A stretch of DNA of 64,000 nt, from assembly GCA_002436025.1 (NCBI GenBank), contig DIXM01000013.1:186001-250000 (forward strand). The letters run 5' to 3'. Numbering within the stretch: the first letter of the stretch is position 1; each line of letters begins with the position of its first letter. The position numbers and the translations under genes are program-made. This stretch comes from a candidate division Hyd24-12 bacterium UBA6080 (GTDB lineage: Bacteria > Fermentibacterota > Fermentibacteria > Fermentibacterales > JCC-6). This document shows positions 57,078 through 64,000 of the stretch, piece by piece. The notes beneath the pieces are model-generated. The model had not been told where the DNA came from, ran no database searches, and worked only from the letters and a program-made list of their open reading frames with translations.

Positions 57078-57764
57078 TCAGCCCTCCCGGAGAACACCCC
57101 TGTCCAGAATCAGGAGCCTGCCGCACCTCTGGGCCAGCTCCCGGCTGTGGGTGGCTATGAGGAAAGCCTGATTCCTGCTGCGGGCCAGATCAAGCATCAG
57201 GTTCTCCACCACTCCCGTGGCTTCGTCGTCGAGGTTCCCGGTGGGCTCGTCGGCCAGAACGACTGCGGGCTCCATGGCCAAAGCCCTGGCAAGGGCGGCC
57301 CGCTGCCTTTCTCCGCCGGAGATCTCTGAGGGGAAGTGGTTCCCCCGGGACTCGATGCCCACCTCACGGAGAAGACCGCCCGCAATGTCCATGGACTGGC
57401 TTCTCGATTTCCCTGAGATCATGCAGGGCATGGCCACGTTCTCGTGTACGGTGAACTCCTCGAGCAGGTGATGGAACTGAAAGACGAAACCCAGGTTCTG
57501 ATTCCTCATGCGCGAGCGCTTTGCCTCGCTTGTCTTCCATGGGTCACGTCCGTCGATGAGCACGGCGCCCGAGCTGGGTCTGGCCAGAAGGCCCAGGACA
57601 TGAAGGAGTGTGCTTTTCCCCGAACCGCTCGGACCCATGACCGCGGTGAGCCCGCCCGGAAAAAGATCGATGGACGCACCCTTGAGAACGTGCAGTGTGT
57701 CGGCGCCGCGACCATAGGTGAAGTGAATGTCCCGTCCTGAAAGGACCGGTCTGGCGTCACTCAT
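57078..57764 (-). CDS. lolD: Lipoprotein-releasing ABC transporter ATPase LolD
   Basis: A 228-residue ATPase with Walker A GPSGSGKST, Q-loop FQFHHLLEEF, signature SGGERQRAALARALA and Walker B VVLADEPTGNLD. These are characteristic of the LolD/MacB group. It pairs with the LolC/E-type permease whose gene overlaps it by eight bases. The system releases outer-membrane lipoproteins from the inner membrane, relevant here because many lipoproteins are encoded in this window. Confidence 0.92.
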   Translation of the reverse strand: MSDARPVLSGRDIHFTYGRGADTLHVLKGASIDLFPGGLTAVMGPSGSGKSTLLHVLGLLARPSSGAVLIDGRDPWKTSEAKRSRMRNQNLGFVFQFHHLLEEFTVHENVAMPCMISGKSRSQSMDIAGGLLREVGIESRGNHFPSEISGGERQRAALARALAMEPAVVLADEPTGNLDDEATGVVENLMLDLARSRNQAFLIATHSRELAQRCGRLLILDRGVLREG

Positions 57765-58959
57765 AACGCAAGGCCTCCGAAGGTGAGTCCGACAATGCGG
57801 AAACCGCCGGAGCGACGGAAACCAGAAGACACACCAGCAGTGTTATCGCGGAAGCAACCAGAGCGGTTTCCGCTGAGAACTTCCCGGCGAGGCTTTCCAC
57901 CCAGTAGACGCTTCCATCGAGCCGAATGGGGAAATAGTTGTTTACGACCAGCACCGATGCCCATGCCGCCAAAGCCCCGATAACGACACCCACTGCTCCG
58001 ATGGAGAGCCCCCGGGTGATGCTTGTCACGAACACCATTCGCGGCGTGGCGCCCATGGCACGAAGCACGCCCATGTCCCAACGGTGCTCGAGCGCGATCA
58101 TGGTCAGAGCGCTGGAAAGGTTGAGAAGCGCCACGACGGTGATGAGGCCCAGAACGATGGTCATGGCCAGAGACTCGAGCCCCAGCGCCTGGAAGAGGTT
58201 CGTATGGAACGACATGAACGGTATCGCCGTCATGTATGCCGGCCACCCACCCTCCACATAGCTTTCCCGAAGGAGCGAATCGAGGGTTATGGAGGCGTTG
58301 ACCGGGTCTGTTTCCGCCGTAAGGCCAACGCCCATGGAACTTATTCCGGTCTCGTCGCCGAAGAGGCTTCGCGCGCTTTCAATGGATGTGGTCACCAGCG
58401 ACCTGTTGTACTCGTCTATTCCAAAATCGGTGACCCTGACCACGACCATCGGCATGATGGTGTCCACCAGGACCCTTCCCATTCCGCTGACGCTGACGCC
58501 CGCAGTGGAGGCAAGCCGTACGGTGTCGCCCATGGTTACCCCGAGGGATTGGGCCAGCCGTATTCCCAGAACCGCTCCGTCGCCGCTTCCGGACATTCCC
58601 CTGACCATGACCCCGGCAACGGTGCCCACCGCCCCCGAAGCCACGGCAGGCCTCTCCAGTACGGCCTCGACCCCGGTCGTTCCGGGTATGCCCAGGGCAA
58701 GCTCCCGCACGAGCCCGTAATCCGAAGGACCCAGGGCACCGCCTCCCGGAGCGTAGACATGGACCGCCGGGTTCACTGCCTCGAGGCTGTGCCTGATGGC
58801 CCCTGTAAACCCGTCCATGAACGACCTGAGTATGATCAGTGCAGCTACTCCGATGGCAATGCCCACAACGGACAGCACTCCCACGAACCGCACGAAACCC
58901 GAGTGTGAGCGGCTCACGACCTGTCTCACCGATAGCGCGCCGACAAGCCAGAGATTCAT
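57757..58959 (-). CDS. Lipoprotein-releasing permease LolC/LolE family
   Basis: A 400-residue FtsX/MacB-fold permease: one N-terminal membrane segment (VGIAIGVAALIIL), a large periplasmic domain (about 50-245) and three C-terminal segments, ending with DSPSEALRYE. Only one permease gene is present, so the transporter may be a homodimer (LolF-like arrangement, inference). It overlaps lysS by four bases and lolD by eight, and belongs to the long minus-strand operon. Confidence 0.88.
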   Translation of the reverse strand: MNLWLVGALSVRQVVSRSHSGFVRFVGVLSVVGIAIGVAALIILRSFMDGFTGAIRHSLEAVNPAVHVYAPGGGALGPSDYGLVRELALGIPGTTGVEAVLERPAVASGAVGTVAGVMVRGMSGSGDGAVLGIRLAQSLGVTMGDTVRLASTAGVSVSGMGRVLVDTIMPMVVVRVTDFGIDEYNRSLVTTSIESARSLFGDETGISSMGVGLTAETDPVNASITLDSLLRESYVEGGWPAYMTAIPFMSFHTNLFQALGLESLAMTIVLGLITVVALLNLSSALTMIALEHRWDMGVLRAMGATPRMVFVTSITRGLSIGAVGVVIGALAAWASVLVVNNYFPIRLDGSVYWVESLAGKFSAETALVASAITLLVCLLVSVAPAVSALSDSPSEALRYE

Positions 58960-60425
58960 TTTTCCCTTCTGAGGTGGGGAAAGAGGATGGTGTCGCGGAT
59001 GGAGCCGGCATCGGTCAGGATCATCGCGAGTCGGTCGACGCCCACTCCAAGCCCCCCTGCGGGGGGCATGCCGACCTCCAGCGCGTAGAGGAATTCCTCA
59101 TCCACCCCGCCCTCGCGGTGACCGCTTGACGCCGCCTGTTCTTCCAGTATCCGGCGCTGCAGAAGAGGGTCGTTCTGCTCGCTGAAGGCGTTGGCAAGCT
59201 CGATCCCGGCAATGAAGGCTTCGAACCGCTCCGTCAGCATGGGGTTGTCGGGCTTGCCCTTGGCAAGGGGGGAGAGTTCGACCGGATAGTCGATGACGAA
59301 CGTGGGCTGCACCAGGGTTGGGGTCACGTAGTGGTCGAAAAGCTTGTCAAGCAGGTCGGGGCGGTCCGCCCCCCCGGTGGCGATACCCAGCCGCCCGGCA
59401 TGGCGGGCCAGAGCGGCATGGTCCATGTCGAACAGGGCTTCGCCGCTGTGGCGGTGCAGGGCATCGACGAACGGAACCCTGGCGAACGGGGTGGCCAGGT
59501 CTATCGAAAGCCCCTGGAAGGTTATCTCACTGCCCTTTCCCAGGGCGGCTGCCGCAGCCGACACGAGCTCCTCGAAACGGAGCATCATCCCCTCGTAGTC
59601 GGTCCAGGCCTCGTACAGCTCGAGCTGGGTGAACTCGGGGCTGTGGGTCCTGTCCACCCCCTCGTTCCGAAAGTCCTTCCCTATCTCGTATACCTTGTGG
59701 AACCCGCCGACCATCAGCCTCTTAAGGTACAGCTCGGTGGCTATACGCAGGTAGCACTGCTGGTCGAGGAAGTTGTACTTCGTGATGAAGGGTTCGGCGT
59801 TGGCCCCGCCGTAGAGCTGCTGGAGGATGGGGGTCTCCACCTCGATGAACCCGCTTCCGTCGAGGTAATCCCGAAGGGCCTTTATCATCCGGCTTCTCGA
59901 GACAAGCCTCTCCCTGCTGTCAGCGTTCAGGAGAAGGTCGACGCAACGGTGCCGGTAGAGAAGGTCGGGGTCGCTCACGGCGTCGTGGACCTCGCCTTCC
60001 GAGTCGACCTTCACGACAGGAAGCGGACGGACCGCCTTGACCAGGACCTTCATTTCAGTGACTTTCACCGTCAGTTCGCCCATCCTGGTCACGAACAGGA
60101 CACCGGCCACCCAGATGATGTCGCCGAGGTCGGTGTGCTCAAGGATTTCCCATGTCTCGGGGGGAAGCTCCCGGCTGTTGAAGTAGAGCTGCACTTTGCC
60201 CGATGGATCGGAGATGTCCATGAAGATGGTTTTGCCGTGCTCCCTGCGGGCCCTTATCCTGCCGCTGGTCTGCACCGCGTCGCCTTGTTCGGGGTTCATT
60301 CCCCTCACTTCGGCGATGGGTAGCCTGACGGGTGTCCGGGGTGGGTACGGGTCGACCCCCGAAGCCCTCAGGGCGGAAAGCTTCAAGAGCCTTCCCGCGA
60401 TTATCGGATTGCTGTCTAGCGTCAT
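58956..60425 (-). CDS. lysS: Lysyl-tRNA synthetase, class II
   Basis: Charges tRNA-Lys. The 489-residue enzyme has an N-terminal OB-fold anticodon-binding domain (about 45-150; SGRIRARREHGKTIFMDISDPSG), class II motif 1 around the RYR-like segment (LLYRHRCVDLL) and SGFIEVETPILQ, motif 2 DFRNEGVDRTHSPEFTQLELYEA and motif 3 AGGLGVGVDRLAMIL. It starts one base into the prfB stop (TGATG overlap). lysS directly after prfB is a frequent bacterial pairing. Confidence 0.96.
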   Translation of the reverse strand: MTLDSNPIIAGRLLKLSALRASGVDPYPPRTPVRLPIAEVRGMNPEQGDAVQTSGRIRARREHGKTIFMDISDPSGKVQLYFNSRELPPETWEILEHTDLGDIIWVAGVLFVTRMGELTVKVTEMKVLVKAVRPLPVVKVDSEGEVHDAVSDPDLLYRHRCVDLLLNADSRERLVSRSRMIKALRDYLDGSGFIEVETPILQQLYGGANAEPFITKYNFLDQQCYLRIATELYLKRLMVGGFHKVYEIGKDFRNEGVDRTHSPEFTQLELYEAWTDYEGMMLRFEELVSAAAAALGKGSEITFQGLSIDLATPFARVPFVDALHRHSGEALFDMDHAALARHAGRLGIATGGADRPDLLDKLFDHYVTPTLVQPTFVIDYPVELSPLAKGKPDNPMLTERFEAFIAGIELANAFSEQNDPLLQRRILEEQAASSGHREGGVDEEFLYALEVGMPPAGGLGVGVDRLAMILTDAGSIRDTILFPHLRREK

Positions 60426-61529
60426 TACTGCCCGCCGTTCTCTCTCAGAAACGCCTCGATGAATTCCTGTATGTCACCCGCCAGAAAACCCTCAACATTC
60501 GAGGTTTCCATGCCGGTCCTGTGGTCCTTCACCATCTGATAGGGGTGCAGCACGTAACTCCTGATCTGATTCCCCCAGGAAACGTCCTGTTTTATCCCTT
60601 CCAGTTTTTCCCGCTCCTTGCGGCGCTGTTCCTCCTCCAGTTCGAAGATCCTAGCCCGGAGAATGCGCCAGGCCAGCTCCCTGTTGCGGTGCTGGCTCCT
60701 CTCGTTCTGGCAGGAGACGGCGATACCGGTCGGCAAGTGGGTGAGCCTTATGGCGCTGGAAGTTTTGTTCACGTGCTGGCCCCCTGCCCCGCTTGCCCGG
60801 AAGACGTCGGTCCTCACGTCCTCTTCATCTATCTCCACGCTGACCGATTCTTCAAGGTCCGGCAGGGGCAGAACACTTGCAAAGCTTGTGTGCCTTCTGT
60901 TGTTCTGATCGAAGGGGCTGCGGCGCACAAGTCTGTGAATGCCCCTCTCGGCGTTCAGGTAACCGAAGGCGTAACCGCCCCTGATCGAGGCTACCCCCTC
61001 CCTGATGCCGCCTTCCTCGCCTTCGGAGGTGCTGAGGATCTCGACTTCGAAGCCCTGTTTCTCCCCCCAGTACACGTACATGCGCAGGAGCATCTCGGCC
61101 CAGTCCTGGCTGTCCACGCCGCCGGCTCCGCTTCGGATCGTGAGGATGGTGTCGCACTGGTCGTGGGGACCACTCAGCATCTGCCTGAACTCAAGGCTGC
61201 CAAGGGTCTTCTGAAGCCACTCCAGAGACCTTTCCGCATCGGCCTGCATACCGCTGTCGCTTTCGGCTTCCAGAAGCTCGAGAGCGGCTGCGCCGTCTTC
61301 GAGCCTGTGGGACATCGAGCCCAGGGGAGCCGTCCAGTTCTGTACAAGCCTTAGTTTTGAGATCGTTTCAAGGGCGCTCTTGCGATCCTCCCAGAAATCC
61401 GGCGCTGCCATGAGAGCGTTGATCGATGCTTCGGATCTCAGCAGGCCGGGATAGTCAAAGACGCTCCTTGAGGAGTTGAAGCCTTCTTCCGGTTTCCCGG
61501 AAACCCGCGGCGAGTTCCTCCGTTGTCAT
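60425..61529 (-). CDS. prfB: Peptide chain release factor 2 with programmed +1 frameshift
   Basis: Terminates translation at UGA/UAA. Translation starts at ATG 61529 (GGAGG upstream), runs 24 codons to CTT at 61460-61458, meets an in-frame TGA (61457-61455) and must shift +1 to continue as D-Y-P-G-L-L to the stop at 60425, giving 367 residues, the normal RF2 length. The shift site has the classic layout: an internal AAGGAG three bases before CTT TGA C. The main frame has the GAGGQHVNKTSSAIRL motif. If the shift were ignored, an ATG at 61411 would give a truncated 328-residue protein. Confidence 0.95.
61454..61469 (-). promoter_or_regulatory. RF2 autoregulatory frameshift site
   Basis: Minus-strand AAGGAGCGTCTTTGAC: an internal Shine-Dalgarno-like AAGGAG, then CGT, then CTT TGA C. 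When RF2 is scarce, ribosomes pause at TGA and slip +1 (known mechanism in E. coli). Confidence 0.93.
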
Positions 61530-61565
61530 GTAAAAAACCTCCGTAAGAAGTGTAGGAACCCCGGC

Positions 61566-61571
61566 AATATA
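61566..61571 (-). promoter_or_regulatory. Candidate -10 element (TATATT) of prfB
   Basis: TATATT on the minus strand, 37 bases before the prfB ATG; no recognisable -35. Confidence 0.35.
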
Positions 61572-61617
61572 CTTCATCGTGACCCGGGATGACCCCCCTG
61601 AACCCGCCTCCGAAGGA

Positions 61618-61623
61618 TATATT
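61618..61623 (+). promoter_or_regulatory. Candidate -10 element (TATATT) of glyA-like gene
   Basis: TATATT on the plus strand, about 204 bases before the chosen start, which would give a leader of about 195 bases. No recognisable -35. Confidence 0.3.
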
Positions 61624-61690
61624 ACCGCAATGCCTGAGAACATTGCATCAGTGATCGTGCCCTTCATGGAAAGGGTCAGCGATGTCACGT

Positions 61691-61749
61691 TTTCAGGAGA
61701 CGAACCCTGAAACCAGTTACACTGGCGCACCGGGCGAACTGGACACCCG
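61691..61749 (+). other. Possible structured 5' leader (three hairpins)
   Basis: TTTCAGG/CCTGAAA (seven-base-pair stem, 61691-61712), directly followed by CCAG/CTGG (61713-61725) and CGGG/CCCG (61731-61749). It does not match riboswitch consensus sequences I know. Confidence 0.3.
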
Positions 61750-61826
61750 CTGCGAAGCATGCATACTTGAGCCGTATCAAATGATAAACATCGAAACCGT
61801 TGAAACACTTTGAAAGGATGCCTGTC

Positions 61827-63263
61827 ATGGAAAACCTTGAGGCAAGGATGAGGGAACTCTTCAAAAGGATAGAAACGAACAACCGCTGGCGCCAGACCGA
61901 ATGCATCAACCTCATACCTTCCGAGAACACCCCCTCCCCGCTGGTAAAGATCTGCGAGCTTTGCGACCCTGCGGGCAGGTACGCTGAACACCGCTCAATG
62001 AAGGGACGCGAGGTCTACTTCTACCACGGGACCGATTTCATAAGGGACATCGAACAGGAGGCCTCAGCGGCCCTCTGCGAGTACTTCGGCTGCACCGAGA
62101 CCGAACTCCGCCCAGTCAGCGGCCAGATGGCCAACGAGGTCGTCTTCAAGGGGGTCACCAAAATGGTGAACCGCGACGGCGGAAGCTGGCGAAGGCTCAG
62201 GACCGTCATGAACAACGACCTCGGCAAGGGGGGGCACCTTTCCAGTCAGCCCATGGGCGCCCTTTTCAATTTCGTCGATCACAACCCCGCCACGGGTCAG
62301 GAGAACGTTGTGAATTTCCCGGTCCAGCAGGGCAACCCGTACAAGATCAACGAAAAACGGATGCTGGAGCTTCTGGATGAACACAGGCCCGAACTGGTCG
62401 TTTTCGGGAAAAGCATGTTCCTCTACCCCGAACCCGTGAAGGTCCTGGCGGACCATGTGGCGGACTGGTCTGACCGCCCCGTTATCATGTACGACATGGC
62501 CCATGTACTAGGGCTTTACGGCGCTTTTCAGGCACCGCTCGCCGATGGCGCCGACGTGGTGACAGGCTCGACCCACAAGACCTTCTTCGGACCCCAGAGG
62601 GGCGTCATAGCCTCCAACATGGACAAGAAGCACCCGCTTCGAAAACTCTGGCTTGACATAAACAGCAGGGCCTTCCCCGGCAGCACCTCGAATCACCACC
62701 TGGCAACGCTTCTCGGGCTTCTCGTGGCAACAGTGGAGATGAACGCCTTCAAGGACGAGTACCAGCACCAAGTCCTGCGGAACGCCAGGGCCTTTGCCCG
62801 GCATCTGGCCGACAACGGCCTTCACATCGAGGGCGATCCGGCCGACGGCTACACCATGACCCATCAGGTGGTGCTCAGGGTGAAGGAACACGGCGACGGC
62901 GCTGCCATTGCGGACAGGCTGCAGGACAACAACATCATCGTGAACTACCAGGCCCTGCCGGATGACGAGACCTTCCTCACCCCGTCGGGCATCCGCACCG
63001 GCGTGAGCGAGATGACCCGTTTCGGCATGAACGAGGCCGACTTCGCCCCCCTGGCCGAGCTCATGGCGGCCGTGATCATCCGGGGAGAGGATGTCCGTAA
63101 AAAGGTGCAGGACCTCAGGGGCCGTTTCACTACAATGCGCTACACACTGCCCCTTCGTGAAAGCATCGACCTCGCCGCCTCCGCCATGGCAACCTCGTTC
63201 CCGACTTCAGAGTATTCGACCCTTTTTGCCGAGAACCTTTTAAAGTACGCAAAAGGAAGGTGA
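61827..63263 (+). CDS. Serine hydroxymethyltransferase-like PLP enzyme (divergent)
   Basis: A 478-residue fold-type I PLP protein. SHMT-like positions include INLIPSENTPSP (cf. LIASEN), a YAEH segment, VSGQMANEVVF, VIMYDMAHVLGL (PLP-binding Asp and His) and the lysine motif TGSTHKTFFGPQRG. It is longer than a typical SHMT (about 420) and differs in several motifs (canonical TTHKTLRGPRGG). Glycine/serine one-carbon transfer is likely, but a related aldolase or transferase is possible. ATG 61827 was chosen by the AAAGGA upstream; ATG 61818 and TTG 61800 are alternatives. Codon bias suggests strong expression. Confidence 0.8.
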   Translation: MENLEARMRELFKRIETNNRWRQTECINLIPSENTPSPLVKICELCDPAGRYAEHRSMKGREVYFYHGTDFIRDIEQEASAALCEYFGCTETELRPVSGQMANEVVFKGVTKMVNRDGGSWRRLRTVMNNDLGKGGHLSSQPMGALFNFVDHNPATGQENVVNFPVQQGNPYKINEKRMLELLDEHRPELVVFGKSMFLYPEPVKVLADHVADWSDRPVIMYDMAHVLGLYGAFQAPLADGADVVTGSTHKTFFGPQRGVIASNMDKKHPLRKLWLDINSRAFPGSTSNHHLATLLGLLVATVEMNAFKDEYQHQVLRNARAFARHLADNGLHIEGDPADGYTMTHQVVLRVKEHGDGAAIADRLQDNNIIVNYQALPDDETFLTPSGIRTGVSEMTRFGMNEADFAPLAELMAAVIIRGEDVRKKVQDLRGRFTTMRYTLPLRESIDLAASAMATSFPTSEYSTLFAENLLKYAKGR

Positions 63264-63267
63264 AACC

Positions 63268-63705
63268 ATGACGATCATGGCGCTGATACTCACCTGCTCC
63301 ATCTACGGAGGGCAGGGGGGCGACCTCGGGCTGGGCATCATCATCGGTGAACCCACAGGCATCTGCGTGAAGTACTTCACCTCCCCCACGGCCGCGGTTG
63401 CAGGGGCTGCGGCATGGAGCCTCTCCGGTGACGAGAAGGCTGTCCACATCTACGGCGACTACCTTTTTCACATGTCCGAACTGGCTACATGGGACGGGGG
63501 CCGGTCTCCCCTTTACGCCGGGGTAGGCGCCAGGGCGATCTTCAGGGATGAAACCGTCGCGGGCATCAGGATCCCCGTGGGCATGTCGTGGGTTTTCGAC
63601 GAAGCCCCCTTCGACGCATTTCTGGAGATAGTGCCTGTCATGGACATCGCACCGGACACCGAGTTCGATGTCGCGGGAGGCGCGGGAGCAAGGTTCTGGT
63701 TCTAA
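63268..63705 (+). CDS. Small exported, outer-membrane-like protein
   Basis: A 145-residue protein with a short hydrophobic start (MTIMALILTCSIYGG) and then alternating beta-strands rich in Gly and aromatics, ending AGGAGARFWF with a C-terminal Phe. This suggests a small outer-membrane beta-barrel. Segments such as GIIIGEPTGICVKYF and AFLEIVPVMDIAPDTEFDV recall small bacterial OMP-like domains of unknown function. It follows the SHMT-like gene by four bases with AAGGAAGG upstream. Confidence 0.65.
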   Translation: MTIMALILTCSIYGGQGGDLGLGIIIGEPTGICVKYFTSPTAAVAGAAAWSLSGDEKAVHIYGDYLFHMSELATWDGGRSPLYAGVGARAIFRDETVAGIRIPVGMSWVFDEAPFDAFLEIVPVMDIAPDTEFDVAGGAGARFWF

Positions 63706-63721
63706 ACTGCAGGAGGGTTCG

Positions 63722-64000
63722 ATGAAGCTTCTCATCGTGGGTGGGGTAGCCGGGGGAGCCAGCGCAGCTGCCCGGGCCAGAAGGCTCGATGAAAACGCCG
63801 AGATAATAGTCTTTGAGAGGGGCGACTACATAAGTTTCGCCAACTGCGGGCTGCCCTATCACATCGGCGGGACCATCCCCTCCCGGGAAAGCCTTCTGCT
63901 GATGACCCCCGAGAAGTTTCTGAAACGGTTCGACGTCACTTTCAGGACCGGTCACCTGGTGACTTCAATCGACCCCGGCGGCCGCACTGTAACGGTGCGT
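63722..64000 (+). CDS. FAD-dependent CoA-disulfide reductase/NADH oxidase-like, 5' part
   Basis: The first 93 codons of a pyridine nucleotide-disulfide oxidoreductase, cut by the right edge. The Rossmann motif is IVGGVAGGASAAARARR (5-21), followed by an acidic strand end IIVFERG and FANCGLPYHIGG with the single redox Cys (C42) that marks the CoADR/NADH oxidase group. AGGAGGG lies just before the ATG. The exact enzyme cannot be decided from the fragment; a C-terminal rhodanese domain could follow. Confidence 0.88.
   Translation, partial: MKLLIVGGVAGGASAAARARRLDENAEIIVFERGDYISFANCGLPYHIGGTIPSRESLLLMTPEKFLKRFDVTFRTGHLVTSIDPGGRTVTVR

Larger units (their letters stand above)
61530..61826. other. 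Intergenic region between prfB and glyA-like gene
   Basis: A 297-base divergent intergenic region, the longest non-coding stretch of the window. It holds two divergent TATATT hexamers about 50 bases apart and three consecutive hairpins (61691-61749). Open frames crossing it show no family resemblance apart from the prfB leader itself. Confidence 0.7.

Noticed and set aside
61630..61826. Known riboswitch (glycine, THF, ZTP, SAM) ahead of the SHMT-like gene
   Set aside because: No match to any consensus core that I know; kept only as an unnamed structured leader.
61455..61991. 178-codon minus-strand frame covering the intergenic region
   Set aside because: Only its last 24 codons are real (the prfB leader with Shine-Dalgarno at 61529); the upstream part is antisense to the SHMT-like gene start.

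Overview
The window is a GC-rich, gene-dense bacterial chromosome segment from a Gram-negative (diderm) organism that makes lipopolysaccharide. It carries lpxA, lpxD, an lpxC-fabZ fusion, an LptF/LptG pair, BamA, a Skp-like chaperone and a Lol-type ABC transporter. An lpxC-fabZ fusion plus a full-length SprA-like outer-membrane protein (type IX secretion translocon family) is typical of the Fibrobacteres-Chlorobi-Bacteroidetes superphylum and related candidate phyla. My inference is an uncultured FCB-type lineage (Fermentibacteria-like is one possibility); a marker-gene tree would be needed to place it. I found no insertion sequences, tRNAs, rRNAs or CRISPR arrays.

Layout. 1-6352 (minus): dnaK-dnaJ-mutS2-dnaG, tightly packed, with dnaG running off the left edge. 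6385-12680 (minus): a secreted beta-propeller-like protein, then mtnA, coaC, coaX, nadC, a YtcJ-type amidohydrolase and a GGDEF protein, most of them translationally overlapped. 12798-16131 (plus): five tandem lipoprotein genes made almost entirely of repeats of one ~85-residue domain that I cannot assign to a named family. This is the most unusual part of the window. 16120-20488: a soluble histidine kinase (minus), then a plus-strand trio of methyltransferase, secreted protein and multi-TM glycosyltransferase-like protein. 20490-30363 (minus): a type IV pilus locus, pilB-like x2, pilT, pilC, pilS-like, pilR-like and two short pilins, each pilin with its own sigma-54 promoter. 30488-36055 (minus): the SprA-like giant. 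36194-38628 (plus): lptF/lptG. 38687-46527: flavodoxin, serC with a strong terminator, ligA, a lipoprotein that looks like a catalytically dead M1 peptidase, a membrane protein and a FlgT-like/beta-barrel protein. 46623-61529 (minus): a long envelope-biogenesis run, prfB (with a programmed +1 frameshift)-lysS-lolC-lolD-clpC-bamA-skp-lpxD-lpxC/fabZ-lpxA-DUF5683-like-ECF sigma-anti-sigma. 61827-64000 (plus): a divergent serine hydroxymethyltransferase-like gene behind a long structured leader, a small outer-membrane-like protein, and the start of a CoA-disulfide reductase/NADH oxidase.

How the genes work together. Most of the window serves the cell envelope: lipid A synthesis, LPS export, outer-membrane protein folding, lipoprotein sorting, pili and a type IX-like translocon. 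An ECF sigma/anti-sigma pair sits at the end of the lpx cluster and may report on envelope state. The tandem lipoproteins would be clients of the Lol system. The pilus locus carries its own sigma-54 two-component regulators. Many genes start with GTG or TTG, and 1-14 base overlaps between consecutive genes are common.
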